Source of the DNA: Symploca sp. SIO2E6
GTDB taxonomy: Bacteria > Cyanobacteriota > Cyanobacteriia > Cyanobacteriales > Coleofasciculaceae
Assembly: GCA_010672425.1 (NCBI GenBank)
Contig: JAAHGR010000006.1
Location: 1 to 35,024, forward strand
Length of the DNA stretch: 35,024 nucleotides
Reading direction: 5' to 3'
Part shown: one piece after another, positions 17,540 to 24,325 of the stretch
How the letters are laid out: the number at the start of each line of letters is the position of its first letter
How positions within the stretch are numbered: the stretch's first letter is position 1
Notes under the pieces: model-generated
What the model was told of the DNA's origin: nothing
The model's database searches: none
Seen by the model: the letters and a program-made list of their open reading frames with translations, nothing else
Position numbers and translations under genes: made by a program

Positions 17540-18694
17540 ATGGCCAATTCCCTAATTCATCCTGACCAAAGTTTTGCTATCTGGGCTATGCTGCTGTCAG
17601 CAGCAACTATTGGGATCTGGGGAGAAAAGACAAAATGGGGCGCTAAGCTATCTGGTGCAGTGATTACCATGTTAGTAACCTTTTTCCTGTCTAATCTACT
17701 CATTATCCCTATTGATTCCCCTACCTACAGTGCTGTCTGGTCTTTTTTAGTCCCTTTTTCGGTTCCTCTGCTCTTATTCCAAATCGATTTATCCCGAATT
17801 ATCAGAGAATCGGGTTCTACTCTGATTGCCTATTGCTTAGGGGCAATGGGAACAGTATTAGGCACAACCTTGGCTTATTTTTTGCTTCCTCTAGGAGAAG
17901 CTGCTTGGAAGTTAGCAGGGGTTTTCTGTGCCACTTATATTGGTGGTTCGGTTAACTTTTTTACAACGGCTAAGACTTTGGAGTTAGATTTGGATTCGGG
18001 GGATTTATTAACAGCGGGAACAGCAGCGGATAATCTGGTGATGACTGTATTTTTTCTGATTCTGTTTGCGTTACCGTCGATTGATTGGGTTACTAGATTT
18101 TTTCCTAGCTGTAATTCGTCTCCAAATCTCAGGATTACCCACAAAATTAGTATCCAGGAATCTCCTCAGCAACCAAAATTTACCTTGATGAACATGAGCC
18201 AAGCCTTAGCCATCAGTGCTATTGTTTGTGCTACTGGTACTGGCATTGCTAGTTTATGCGGCTGGCCTACAATCGGAATTTTACTATCAACTGTTTTAAT
18301 TATTGGTCTGGCAACAGCTTTTCCCCACTATTTTAGCAAATTAACCGTAGCCGAGCCCATGGGCAATCTGCTGATGCAGGTCTTTTTTGCAGTTATTGGA
18401 GCTAGCGCTAATATTAGTAAGGTTCTACAAGTAAGTCCTATTTTATTTCTCTTCGCTGCCTTAATTTTGACTGTTCATTTGTTGGTGTTACTGTTAGCCG
18501 GAGCACTGTTACGTCTAGATTTAGCAGAGCTGCTGATTGCTGCCAATGCCAATATGGGAGGACCCACAACAGCAGCAGCAATGGCAAAAGCTCAGGAATG
18601 GGATAGATTAGTTACTCCGGCAATTTTATGTGGTACTCTAGGGTATGCGATCGCTAGTTTTCTTGGTGTAGTTCTAGCAAATTGGTTGCACTAA
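17540..18694 (+). CDS. DUF819 family polytopic membrane protein
   Basis: A 384-residue integral membrane protein. ATG 17540 ([19 protein letters not shown]) is the true start, as everything upstream in frame is tandem repeat. About ten hydrophobic segments are visible, with the characteristic cluster [33 protein letters not shown] and, near the C-terminus, [20 protein letters not shown]819 proteins are predicted transporters of unknown substrate, structurally like other ten-helix carriers. Because the arrays touch the start, the promoter must lie inside or before them. No obvious Shine-Dalgarno is present in the 11 bases before ATG. Confidence 0.88.
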   Translation: MANSLIHPDQSFAIWAMLLSAATIGIWGEKTKWGAKLSGAVITMLVTFFLSNLLIIPIDSPTYSAVWSFLVPFSVPLLLFQIDLSRIIRESGSTLIAYCLGAMGTVLGTTLAYFLLPLGEAAWKLAGVFCATYIGGSVNFFTTAKTLELDLDSGDLLTAGTAADNLVMTVFFLILFALPSIDWVTRFFPSCNSSPNLRITHKISIQESPQQPKFTLMNMSQALAISAIVCATGTGIASLCGWPTIGILLSTVLIIGLATAFPHYFSKLTVAEPMGNLLMQVFFAVIGASANISKVLQVSPILFLFAALILTVHLLVLLLAGALLRLDLAELLIAANANMGGPTTAAAMAKAQEWDRLVTPAILCGTLGYAIASFLGVVLANWLH

Positions 18695-18705
18695 CTTATG
18701 ATATG

Positions 18706-18825
18706 ATACCAAATCCGGGTTAGTCACCCTCGTTATCTTGGGAATAAGGCAGATGGCAGAAGGCAGATGGCAGAAGGAAAAGAAGGTTTAAGCGAAACTG
18801 GGGGTTTGAAAGGCGGATTTGGTAT
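18706..18825. mobile_element. MITE-like element with 12-bp terminal inverted repeats
   Basis: A 120-bp segment bounded by ATACCAAATCCG (18706-18717) and its perfect reverse complement CGGATTTGGTAT (18814-18825). The inside is non-coding and carries small AGATGGCAGAAGG repeats. A shorter palindrome of similar type (ATACCAGATTTGGTAT) lies before the kinase gene at about 30420-30435. No other full copy was seen. Confidence 0.6.
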
Positions 18826-18897
18826 GACTAGTTTCTAACCTTCTTTTTCGGCGATTCATCAATGCAAGAATTCGCCGTTAGGCACTTATTACTTATT

Positions 18898-19026
18898 ATA
18901 TCAATTCCGGTTGCATCGGAATGATTAAAAATCTGGCTTTCTGGTTAGAAAACATAGATACACTGAGGGCGCAAGCTTTGCGCCCCTACATCACGAATAT
19001 TATCCCAATGTAGCCGGAATTGATAT
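18898..19026 (+). mobile_element. MITE-like element (ATATCAATTCCGG family), copy A
   Basis: A 129-bp element ending in inverted repeats ATATCAATTCCGG and CCGGAATTGATAT, with an inner hairpin GGCGCAAGCTTTGCGCC. The same sequence occurs inverted at 32795-32922, nearly identical through most of the length. It has no coding capacity. Confidence 0.85.
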
Positions 19027-19124
19027 TACTTATTACTCATTACTCATTACTCATTACTCATTACTTATTACTCATTACTCATTACTCATTACTCATTACT
19101 TATTACTTGTTACTTATTACTTAT
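19026..19124. repeat. Heptanucleotide array, TTACTCA/TTACTTA
   Basis: About 14 copies of a 7-bp unit in two variants. It starts exactly at the end of the ATATCAATTCCGG element and ends 15 bases before the stop of the minus-strand TolB-like gene. A second short run of the same unit lies at 19727-19768. Confidence 0.95.
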
Positions 19125-19138
19125 TCAACAAGCCCTAA

Positions 19139-19729
19139 CTAATTCCGCTCCACAATAGCAATATTCCACTGACCTAGCTGACTGGTTTCATAAGCCACAT
19201 AGCGTCCATCACCAGTAATAGTAGGATGTCGCACGGAACCTCTCACACCAGCAGTAAGAAGTCGTGAGCTTTGTTTGATTCGGTCGTAGACTAGGATATC
19301 TGTTTTCCCTCGTTCACTGGAAACATAGGCAATGAAACGACCATCGCTACTCAATGCTGGTTGATCTTGGCTAGAATCACGGCGATTGAGATTGGGTAAA
19401 TCAACTAAACGCTTTTGTTGTAAATCGTAAAGAAATATATCCCGGCTACGGTTGCGATCGGAAGCAAAAGCGAGGTAACGACCATCACTACTGTAAGCTG
19501 GAGATTGATCGGCTCTTTGGCTGTTGATCCCACCGGAGAGAATTTGTGGTGGTGAAGCAAACTGGTTTACACAGCTGCTAGTGATCAATGTTAGTGCAAG
19601 AAAGCAGGAGGAAAAAGGCAGGAGGCAGGAGGAAAAAGGCAGGAGAGAAGAAAGACAAGGAGGACAAGAGAGACCAGGGAGACAAGGAAGATGGGGATAC
19701 AACAGAAAAAATCTATATCTACTCATCAC
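19139..19729 (-). CDS. TolB-like beta-propeller lipoprotein
   Basis: A 196-residue reading frame. The reliable part is a TolB/PD40 propeller fragment with repeats SPAYSSDGRYLAFASDRN, QPALSSDGRFIAYVSSERG and HPTITGDGRYVAYETSQLG, three blades. Before them LALTLITSSC is a lipobox. The first ~35 residues (MMSRYRFFLLYPHLPCLPG and so on) come from purine-pyrimidine tandem repeats (19600-19690), so the real start may be lost or rebuilt from repeats. As written it would still form a hydrophobic signal peptide and be an outer-membrane or periplasmic lipoprotein. The function of such short propellers is unknown. Two decayed relatives lie directly upstream. Confidence 0.7.
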   Translation of the reverse strand: MMSRYRFFLLYPHLPCLPGLSCPPCLSSLLPFSSCLLPFSSCFLALTLITSSCVNQFASPPQILSGGINSQRADQSPAYSSDGRYLAFASDRNRSRDIFLYDLQQKRLVDLPNLNRRDSSQDQPALSSDGRFIAYVSSERGKTDILVYDRIKQSSRLLTAGVRGSVRHPTITGDGRYVAYETSQLGQWNIAIVERN

Positions 19730-19768
19730 TCATTACTCATTACTCATTACTCATTACTCATCACTCAG

Positions 19769-20079
19769 TTAATATAGTTTTGGCAAATTAAGCGGTTTTC
19801 CAGAACGGTCATAAACTAGAATGTCCCACTGACCATTTTTGCTAGATTCAAAAGCAATTCTACTACCATCGGCACTGATAGTAGGATTACGTACTTCAGC
19901 AGCAAGATTTTGTGTGAAGTTGCGTAACTGACGTGTTTCCCGATTATAGAGGTAGATGTCGGAGCGACCTTGGCGACTAGCGGCAAATACAATAGTGTTA
20001 CCATCTTCAGACAGAACTACCACAACCAGTTAACCAACTGGCAAGTGCTAACAATGAAAATCGAGCTATCAGCCTAGGT
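19769..20079 (-). pseudogene. TolB-like lipoprotein gene, decayed copy
   Basis: The minus strand first encodes a clear lipoprotein signal, RLIARFSLLALASWLTGCGS, then stops. The propeller part resumes in another frame from GTG 20023: VVLSEDGNTIVFAASRQG, then EVRNPTISADGSRIAFESSKNG and DILVYDRSG. The signal and mature part are therefore separated by a frameshift and probable internal deletion, since only two blades remain. Upstream bases are a GGGAATT array, so the start codon is gone. Confidence 0.65.
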
Positions 20080-20083
20080 ATAT

Positions 20084-20169
20084 TGGGAATTGAGAATTGG
20101 GAATTGGGAATTGGGAATTGGGAATTGGGAATTGGGAATCAATAATCTAAAATCTAAAATCTAAAATCT
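20084..20169. repeat. Heptanucleotide array GGGAATT and AATCTAA run
   Basis: About eight copies of GGGAATT (reverse of the AATTCCC unit) are followed by four of AATCTAA. They separate the second and third TolB-like fragments and touch both. Confidence 0.9.
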
Positions 20170-20485
20170 TGATCCATCGGGGATATCTAATTCAATATTA
20201 GGCCCTCGGTCTAGTACTTCAATATCCCACTGACCACGACGACTAGTTTCAAAGACTATATAGCGTCCATCTGCACTAATACTAGGATTTCGCAGCCAGC
20301 TGACATATCCTAGAGTCAGGATTTCTGAGCGTTTGGCAACCCGGTCATAGAGTTTGATTTCTGGGCGTCCTTTGAAGTCTTCTAATCTGAAAATAGACGC
20401 ACCGGACGCACCGGACACGGGGACGCGGAGACGCACCGGACGCGGAGAAAGGAATTTTTATGCATGGTGGTGAAAATTTTTTCAT
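20161..20485 (-). pseudogene. TolB-like gene, decayed third copy
   Basis: The C-terminal part is readable (RLEDFKGRPEIKLYDRVAK, then RNPSISADGRYIVFETSRRG and WDIEVLDRG), giving one full blade and part of another. Upstream the frame enters a 9-bp ACGCACCGG/GACGCGGAG repeat (20397-20448), which replaces the N-terminal half. Beyond it an ATG-rich stretch (ATG 20465 and 20485) may be the original start region. It is adjacent to the ycf66 terminus via a CTCCTGC array. Confidence 0.6.
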
Positions 20486-20490
20486 GGGGA

Positions 20491-20561
20491 CTGCCTCCTG
20501 CCTTGCAGCCTCCTGCCTCCTGCCTCCTGCCTCCTGCCTCCTGCCTCCTGCCTCCTGCCTT
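20491..20561. repeat. CTCCTGC array
   Basis: About nine copies of a 7-bp unit with one GCCTTGCA interruption. The same mixture of CTCCTGC and GCCTTGCA occurs at 17353-17528, so the two arrays probably share an origin. It lies 18 bases after the ycf66 stop on the minus strand. Confidence 0.9.
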
Positions 20562-20578
20562 CTTACACTCAGGTGTTC

Positions 20579-21529
20579 TCAATATTCATAGTCACCCAAA
20601 CTCTGGTTTTCTTCCTCTGGAGAATCTATTGGTTGGAAATCAACATAATCATCTTTTGGCATTGGTTCGACATTGAATTGTTCATCTCTCTTATTTCGAG
20701 ATCCTTCTCGTTCTGCCGGTGGACGACGCCTTCTTGGACTCGAGAAAGCTTCCGGGGAAGTGGTTTCTGAGGGTTGAGAACGAGGACGCCGAGAACGAGG
20801 TGGTTGGTCTTCCCAATCACTATCTGGGGAAGCATCCCAGTTATCCACAGGTGGTTCTGGAGAACGGCGGCTGGGACGAGAACGAGGTGGTTGGTCTTCC
20901 CAATCACTATCTAGGGAGGCATCCCAACTATCTACAGGTCTTTCTGAAGGACGGCGGCTGGGACGAGAGGGACGTCTTCGGGGACGTTCTCCTGAGCCAT
21001 ACTCCGAGACACTACCTCTACTTCTGGAATTGCGTACTTCTCCCTCATACCTCTGTGTACGGCGATCGCGGTAATCATCACTACCTCGAAGCCGACGATT
21101 GGTATATCGCTCCTCCATCGAATCTAGTTCTTCATAATCTTCAACCTCTGCTTGGGTGCGATACACACGGCTTACCGGTCGCTCATCATCTACAATGGGT
21201 GTATTGCGCTTTGCTTGTTCTGTGGCAATACTTCGTAGACGAACTGTTTCAAAGGCAAAAAAGATCGCAGAACCAGCCAATAGGTATTGACTAAATTGCA
21301 GAATCGGATCAAGTCGCCATCCTTGGGTTAAGAGAATCAAGCCGCACAAAAGTCCGACTGCGGAAAAAAATATATCGTGGTCTCGGGACAGTTCTGGACG
21401 TACCGAACGCATGAAATAGAGACCCACTCCTGCCACTGCTAGAAAGATACCCAGAAGACTGGCGGAGTTTGCTCCAAGATTTAGTTGTGCTAGAACAATG
21501 GCTGAGTTCAGCCCGAAGTTTGTTACCAT
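20579..21529 (-). CDS. ycf66: Ycf66 family protein
   Basis: A 316-residue protein. The first ~100 residues contain three membrane segments (LLGIFLAVAGVGLYFMRSV, FSAVGLLCGLILLTQGW and LLAGSAIFFAFETVRLRS), the conserved Ycf66 core. The remaining ~210 residues are charged and disordered, rich in Arg, Ser, Pro and Glu. A ~30-residue unit there (RRxSExPVDxWDASxDSDWE plus a DQPPRSR tail) is present twice in tandem. Ycf66 is a cyanobacterial and chloroplast membrane protein of unknown function. It lies downstream of psbX on the same strand, an arrangement I recall as common. The tail length is likely variable between strains. Confidence 0.9.
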   Translation of the reverse strand: MVTNFGLNSAIVLAQLNLGANSASLLGIFLAVAGVGLYFMRSVRPELSRDHDIFFSAVGLLCGLILLTQGWRLDPILQFSQYLLAGSAIFFAFETVRLRSIATEQAKRNTPIVDDERPVSRVYRTQAEVEDYEELDSMEERYTNRRLRGSDDYRDRRTQRYEGEVRNSRSRGSVSEYGSGERPRRRPSRPSRRPSERPVDSWDASLDSDWEDQPPRSRPSRRSPEPPVDNWDASPDSDWEDQPPRSRRPRSQPSETTSPEAFSSPRRRRPPAEREGSRNKRDEQFNVEPMPKDDYVDFQPIDSPEEENQSLGDYEY

Positions 21530-21613
21530 CGCTATTCTCTCCTTAGTCAGTTCTATATTAACAAGCGATGATCTCTAAGCTATAGTTCATCTCCCTACTT
21601 TCTTTCCTATAAC

Positions 21614-21649
21614 AAAATAGGGCAGTGGAGAAACTCACTGCCCTATTTT
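21614..21649 (-). terminator. Hairpin terminator after psbX
   Basis: AAAATAGGGCAGTG and CACTGCCCTATTTT form a 14-bp perfect stem with an 8-base loop, and on the minus strand the stem ends in a T-run. It lies 38 bases after the psbX stop and upstream of ycf66, so ycf66 probably has its own promoter or relies on readthrough. Confidence 0.8.
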
Positions 21650-21687
21650 AATTGAGCTGTCTATAACTCACAGCCCAAGTTTTAAGT

Positions 21688-21807
21688 TTAAGAACGTTGG
21701 ATTTTATCCTTCTGGCTAATCCAGATTAGTGATACTGTTACAGGAATCACCACGATCACAGTACCCCAAAACAGACTCCAGAATAAATTTGCTAACGAAG
21801 GCGTCAT
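21688..21807 (-). CDS. psbX: Photosystem II protein PsbX
   Basis: A 39-residue protein too short for ordinary ORF cut-offs. It starts MTPSLANLFWSLFWGTVIV, continues with a single membrane helix (VIPVTVSLIWIS) and ends QKDKIQRS. The MTPSLANF/L start and the SQKDKIQRS end are hallmarks of cyanobacterial PsbX, a one-helix subunit near the Q_B site and cytochrome b559 in the thylakoid membrane. It is followed by a terminator and then ycf66, and is divergent from psbA. Confidence 0.95.
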   Translation of the reverse strand: MTPSLANLFWSLFWGTVIVVIPVTVSLIWISQKDKIQRS

Positions 21808-22144
21808 GGAACTTTAACCCTTGTTGGTATTTTGAGCTATGTGAGCTATCTAATCTCCTCGAAGATTAGATTTCCTGTCTCATCCGCTGATGCCTCCACT
21901 TTCCCGAAGAAAAACTTTGGTCTGACTCAGCGTCCCCAGGCAGACTCCCTGGCCCCCAAGGAGTATATTTTTTTGACGCTTGGTTATCGCGCTCTTGGTT
22001 GGAGTTCCAACCAACTATATATTTATGTTACCAGTTTTTGCGACACTATAAGTTTAACAATTGCCGAAATTGTCTCTGAGAGAGGGATACAGAGGATTTT
22101 GTACATATAACTTAATAAAAATGAGAGTAATTTTAAAAAAATAC

Positions 22145-22173
22145 TTTACAAATCTTGAATAATGACTTATAGT
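22145..22173 (+). promoter_or_regulatory. psbA promoter, -35 and -10
   Basis: TTTACA (22145-22150), a 17-base spacer and TATAGT (22168-22173) give a sigma70-type promoter, with a start near 22180 and a leader of about 60 bases. The same arrangement recurs before the truncated psbA copy. The 21808-22240 gap otherwise contains no gene. A small open frame at 21832 has no support. Confidence 0.75.
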
Positions 22174-22240
22174 AAGTTTACACAGACGAAAACAACGTCT
22201 GCCGTACCTTGAAAATTCATACCAAGAAATCATACCTAAC

Positions 22241-23323
22241 ATGACTACTACCCTGCAGCAACGCGAAAGCGCTTCTGTTTGGCAGCAGTTCTGCAACTGG
22301 GTCACCTCCACCAACAACCGCCTCTATGTAGGCTGGTTCGGTGTTCTGATGATCCCTTGCTTACTCACTGCTACCACTTGCTTCATCATTGCCTTCATCG
22401 CTGCTCCTCCCGTGGACATCGATGGCATCCGTGAGCCTGTTGCTGGCTCCTTGCTTTATGGCAACAACATCATCTCTGGTGCTGTTGTTCCTTCTTCCAA
22501 CGCCATTGGCTTGCACTTCTACCCCATTTGGGAAGCTGCTTCTTTGGATGAGTGGCTTTACAACGGTGGCCCTTACCAGCTCATCGTCTTCCACTTCCTC
22601 ATTGGTATCTTCTCCTACATGGGTCGTCAGTGGGAACTCAGCTACCGCTTAGGAATGCGTCCTTGGATCTGTGTTGCTTACAGTGCACCTGTAGCCGCAG
22701 CTACCTCCGTATTCTTAATCTACCCTCTAGGTCAAGGTAGCTTCTCCGATGGAATGCCTTTGGGAATCAGCGGAACCTTCAACTTCATGTTCGTGTTCCA
22801 AGCAGAGCACAACATCCTGATGCACCCCTTCCACATGTTGGGAGTAGCAGGTGTATTCGGTGGTTCACTCTTCAGTGCAATGCACGGTTCTTTGGTAACC
22901 TCCTCCTTGGTACGTGAGACCACAGAGAGCGAATCACAGAACTACGGCTACAAGTTCGGACAAGAGGAAGAGACCTACAACATCGTAGCAGCTCATGGCT
23001 ACTTCGGTCGTTTGATCTTCCAATATGCATCCTTCAACAACAGCCGTTCCTTGCACTTCTTCCTAGGTGCATGGCCAGTAATTGGCATCTGGTTCACCGC
23101 ATTGGGAATCAGCACCATGGCGTTTAACCTGAATGGATTCAACTTCAACCAGAGTGTAATTGACTCACAGGGACGAGTAGTAGGAACCTGGGCAGATGTG
23201 CTCAACCGCGCCAACTTAGGATTTGAAGTGATGCACGAGCGCAACGCTCACAACTTCCCCTTAGACTTGGCAGCAGGCGAAGCAGCTCCCATTGCACTAA
23301 CTGCTCCTTCTATCAATGGTTAA
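22241..23323 (+). CDS. psbA: Photosystem II D1 protein (PsbA)
   Basis: A 360-residue D1 reaction-centre protein of the thylakoid membrane. All key residues are present: Tyr161, Asp170, Glu189, His190, His198, His215, His252, Ser264, His272, His332, Glu333, His337 and Asp342. Ala344 is the C-terminal processing site and the cleaved tail is [15 protein letters not shown]. Residue 130 is Gln, the type usually tied to standard, low-light D1, not the Glu form linked to high light. Gly80, Phe158 and Thr286 are retained, so it is not the low-oxygen D1' form. Its own promoter and a strong terminator bracket it. The second full gene is at 29227. Confidence 0.98.
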   Translation: MTTTLQQRESASVWQQFCNWVTSTNNRLYVGWFGVLMIPCLLTATTCFIIAFIAAPPVDIDGIREPVAGSLLYGNNIISGAVVPSSNAIGLHFYPIWEAASLDEWLYNGGPYQLIVFHFLIGIFSYMGRQWELSYRLGMRPWICVAYSAPVAAATSVFLIYPLGQGSFSDGMPLGISGTFNFMFVFQAEHNILMHPFHMLGVAGVFGGSLFSAMHGSLVTSSLVRETTESESQNYGYKFGQEEETYNIVAAHGYFGRLIFQYASFNNSRSLHFFLGAWPVIGIWFTALGISTMAFNLNGFNFNQSVIDSQGRVVGTWADVLNRANLGFEVMHERNAHNFPLDLAAGEAAPIALTAPSING

Positions 23324-23384
23324 GAGTTAGCAAATGGTTGAATAGCACAAGTAATCATTCAACTTTTTGAGTAAACTAACTGCA

Positions 23385-23417
23385 AGCGCCCTCCTTTAAA
23401 GGAGGGCGCTTTTTTTT
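23385..23417 (+). terminator. Intrinsic terminator of psbA
   Basis: AGCGCCCTCC, loop TTTAAA and GGAGGGCGCT make a GC-rich stem followed by eight Ts, 61 bases after the stop. Confidence 0.92.
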
Positions 23418-23485
23418 GGGAATTGAGAATTGAGAATTGAAAATTGGCGGAAATATTAAGCAAATCTAAAGCTTGTTTAAATTAC

Positions 23486-23514
23486 TTTACAAATCTTAAG
23501 GAGCAGGTTAATAT
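23486..23514 (+). promoter_or_regulatory. Promoter of truncated psbA copy
   Basis: TTTACA (23486-23491), a 17-base spacer and TAATAT (23509-23514) repeat the promoter layout of the full gene, with a changed -10 and spacer. The leader keeps the blocks AAAACGTCTGCCGTACC and GAAAATTCATACC. The promoter looks functional. Confidence 0.65.
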
Positions 23515-23581
23515 AGGCATATACAGACAAACAAAACGTCTGCCGTACCTCGAAAATTCATACCTAGCAATCATACCTAAC

Positions 23582-23710
23582 ATGACTACTACCCTGCAGC
23601 AACGCGAAAGCGCTTCTGTTTGGCAGCAGTTCTGCAACTGGGTCACCTCCACCAACAACCGCCTCTATGTAGGCTGGTTCGGTGTTCTGATGATCTACGA
23701 ATATATATAA
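23582..23710 (+). pseudogene. Third psbA copy, truncated after 38 codons
   Basis: The first 114 bases are identical to the start of psbA at 22241 (codons 1-38, through the GWFGVLMI segment at the beginning of the first membrane helix). After that the sequence switches at GATC to unrelated repeat DNA encoding only YEYI and a stop, giving a 42-residue product. Its upstream leader and promoter differ more from the full gene than the coding part does. It is most likely a full psbA copy destroyed by insertion of tandem repeats, with the remaining coding part kept identical by gene conversion or a very recent event. No function is assumed, though the transcript could be made. Confidence 0.9.
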
Positions 23711-23711
23711 T

Positions 23712-23900
23712 TTTGACTAATTCCCAATTCTACATTCTACATTCTACATTCTCCGACCCGCCCCTACGAATATACGGAATTTTGACTAATTCCCAATTCT
23801 ACATTCACTCATTCTACATTCTACATTCTCCGACCCGCCCCTACGAATATACGGAATTTTGACTAATTCCCAATTCTACATTCTACATTCTCCGACCTAC
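23712..23900. repeat. Three tandem ~70-bp units (CTAATTCCCAATTCTACATTC)
   Basis: A unit made of TTTTGACTAATTCCCAATTC, two or more TACATTC heptamers, then CCGACCCGCCCCTACGAATA recurs three times at intervals of 68-77 bp with small insertions. The final copy diverges after CCGACCTACC. The CCGCCCCTAC part resembles an end of the GGGGCGGGTT hairpin family. It begins directly after the truncated psbA stop. Confidence 0.85.
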
Positions 23901-23942
23901 CCTGTCGATGTCCTTTCGGTTAACGTAACCAAGCGTGAGGTT

Positions 23943-24047
23943 ACAGCAGTTTGCTCTGCTATGCGGTACATTGTTGATCCCCCTAAATCCCCCTTAACAA
24001 GGGGGACTTTGAGAAGAGTGTACTTCATTACAGCGCAAAGCGCTGTA
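23943..24047. repeat. ACAGCAGTTTGCTCTGCT element, compact copy
   Basis: A 105-bp element with the same ends as 12398-12654. Here the middle is a single inverted repeat (CCCCCTAAATCCCCCTT with AAGGGGGA) instead of an expanded pyrimidine array. Confidence 0.75.
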
Positions 24048-24050
24048 TCG

Positions 24051-24182
24051 CTAGGGCGGGTGCGAGTTCCCAAGTTATCGTAAAATGCGATAAGATTTCT
24101 CTAAAACCGCCCGGATGTGTAGGGGCGGGTTCGCTCAAAATGCAGGCTATTCAACAATAATGTAGCTAAACCCGCCCCGATG
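24051..24182. repeat. Two adjacent GGGCGGGT hairpin repeats
   Basis: Copies at 24051-24114 and 24119-24182 each run from GGGCGGGT to ACCCGCCC or AACCGCCC, with different loops. They sit head to tail and are directly followed by the MITE-like element at 24185. Confidence 0.65.
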
Positions 24183-24184
24183 TG

Positions 24185-24319
24185 TAGTGGCGTGACACAT
24201 CTAAAAATGTAGGTTGGGTGTAACAAAGTGAAACCCAACGAAACCTGCTTCAATGTTGGGTCTCGCTATCGCTCTACCCAACCTACTTATTTCCTCATTT
24301 TAGCTGTGCCACGCCACCA
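24185..24319. mobile_element. MITE-like element (GTAGGTTGGGT family), full copy 2
   Basis: The 135-bp copy runs from TAGTGGCGTGACACATCTAA to TTAGCTGTGCCACGCCACCA, with inner blocks GTAGGTTGGGT and ACCCAACCTAC. It is better preserved than copy 1 at its ends and begins seven bases before the C-terminal end of the TPR protein gene. Confidence 0.8.
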
Positions 24320-24325
24320 GTACCG

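Noticed and set aside
20719-21294. 191-residue plus-strand open frame
   Set aside because: It is the antisense shadow of the ycf66 repeats and has no recognisable content.
21832-22110. 92-residue open frame before psbA
   Set aside because: It lies over the psbA upstream region, has no known motif and no good start signal.
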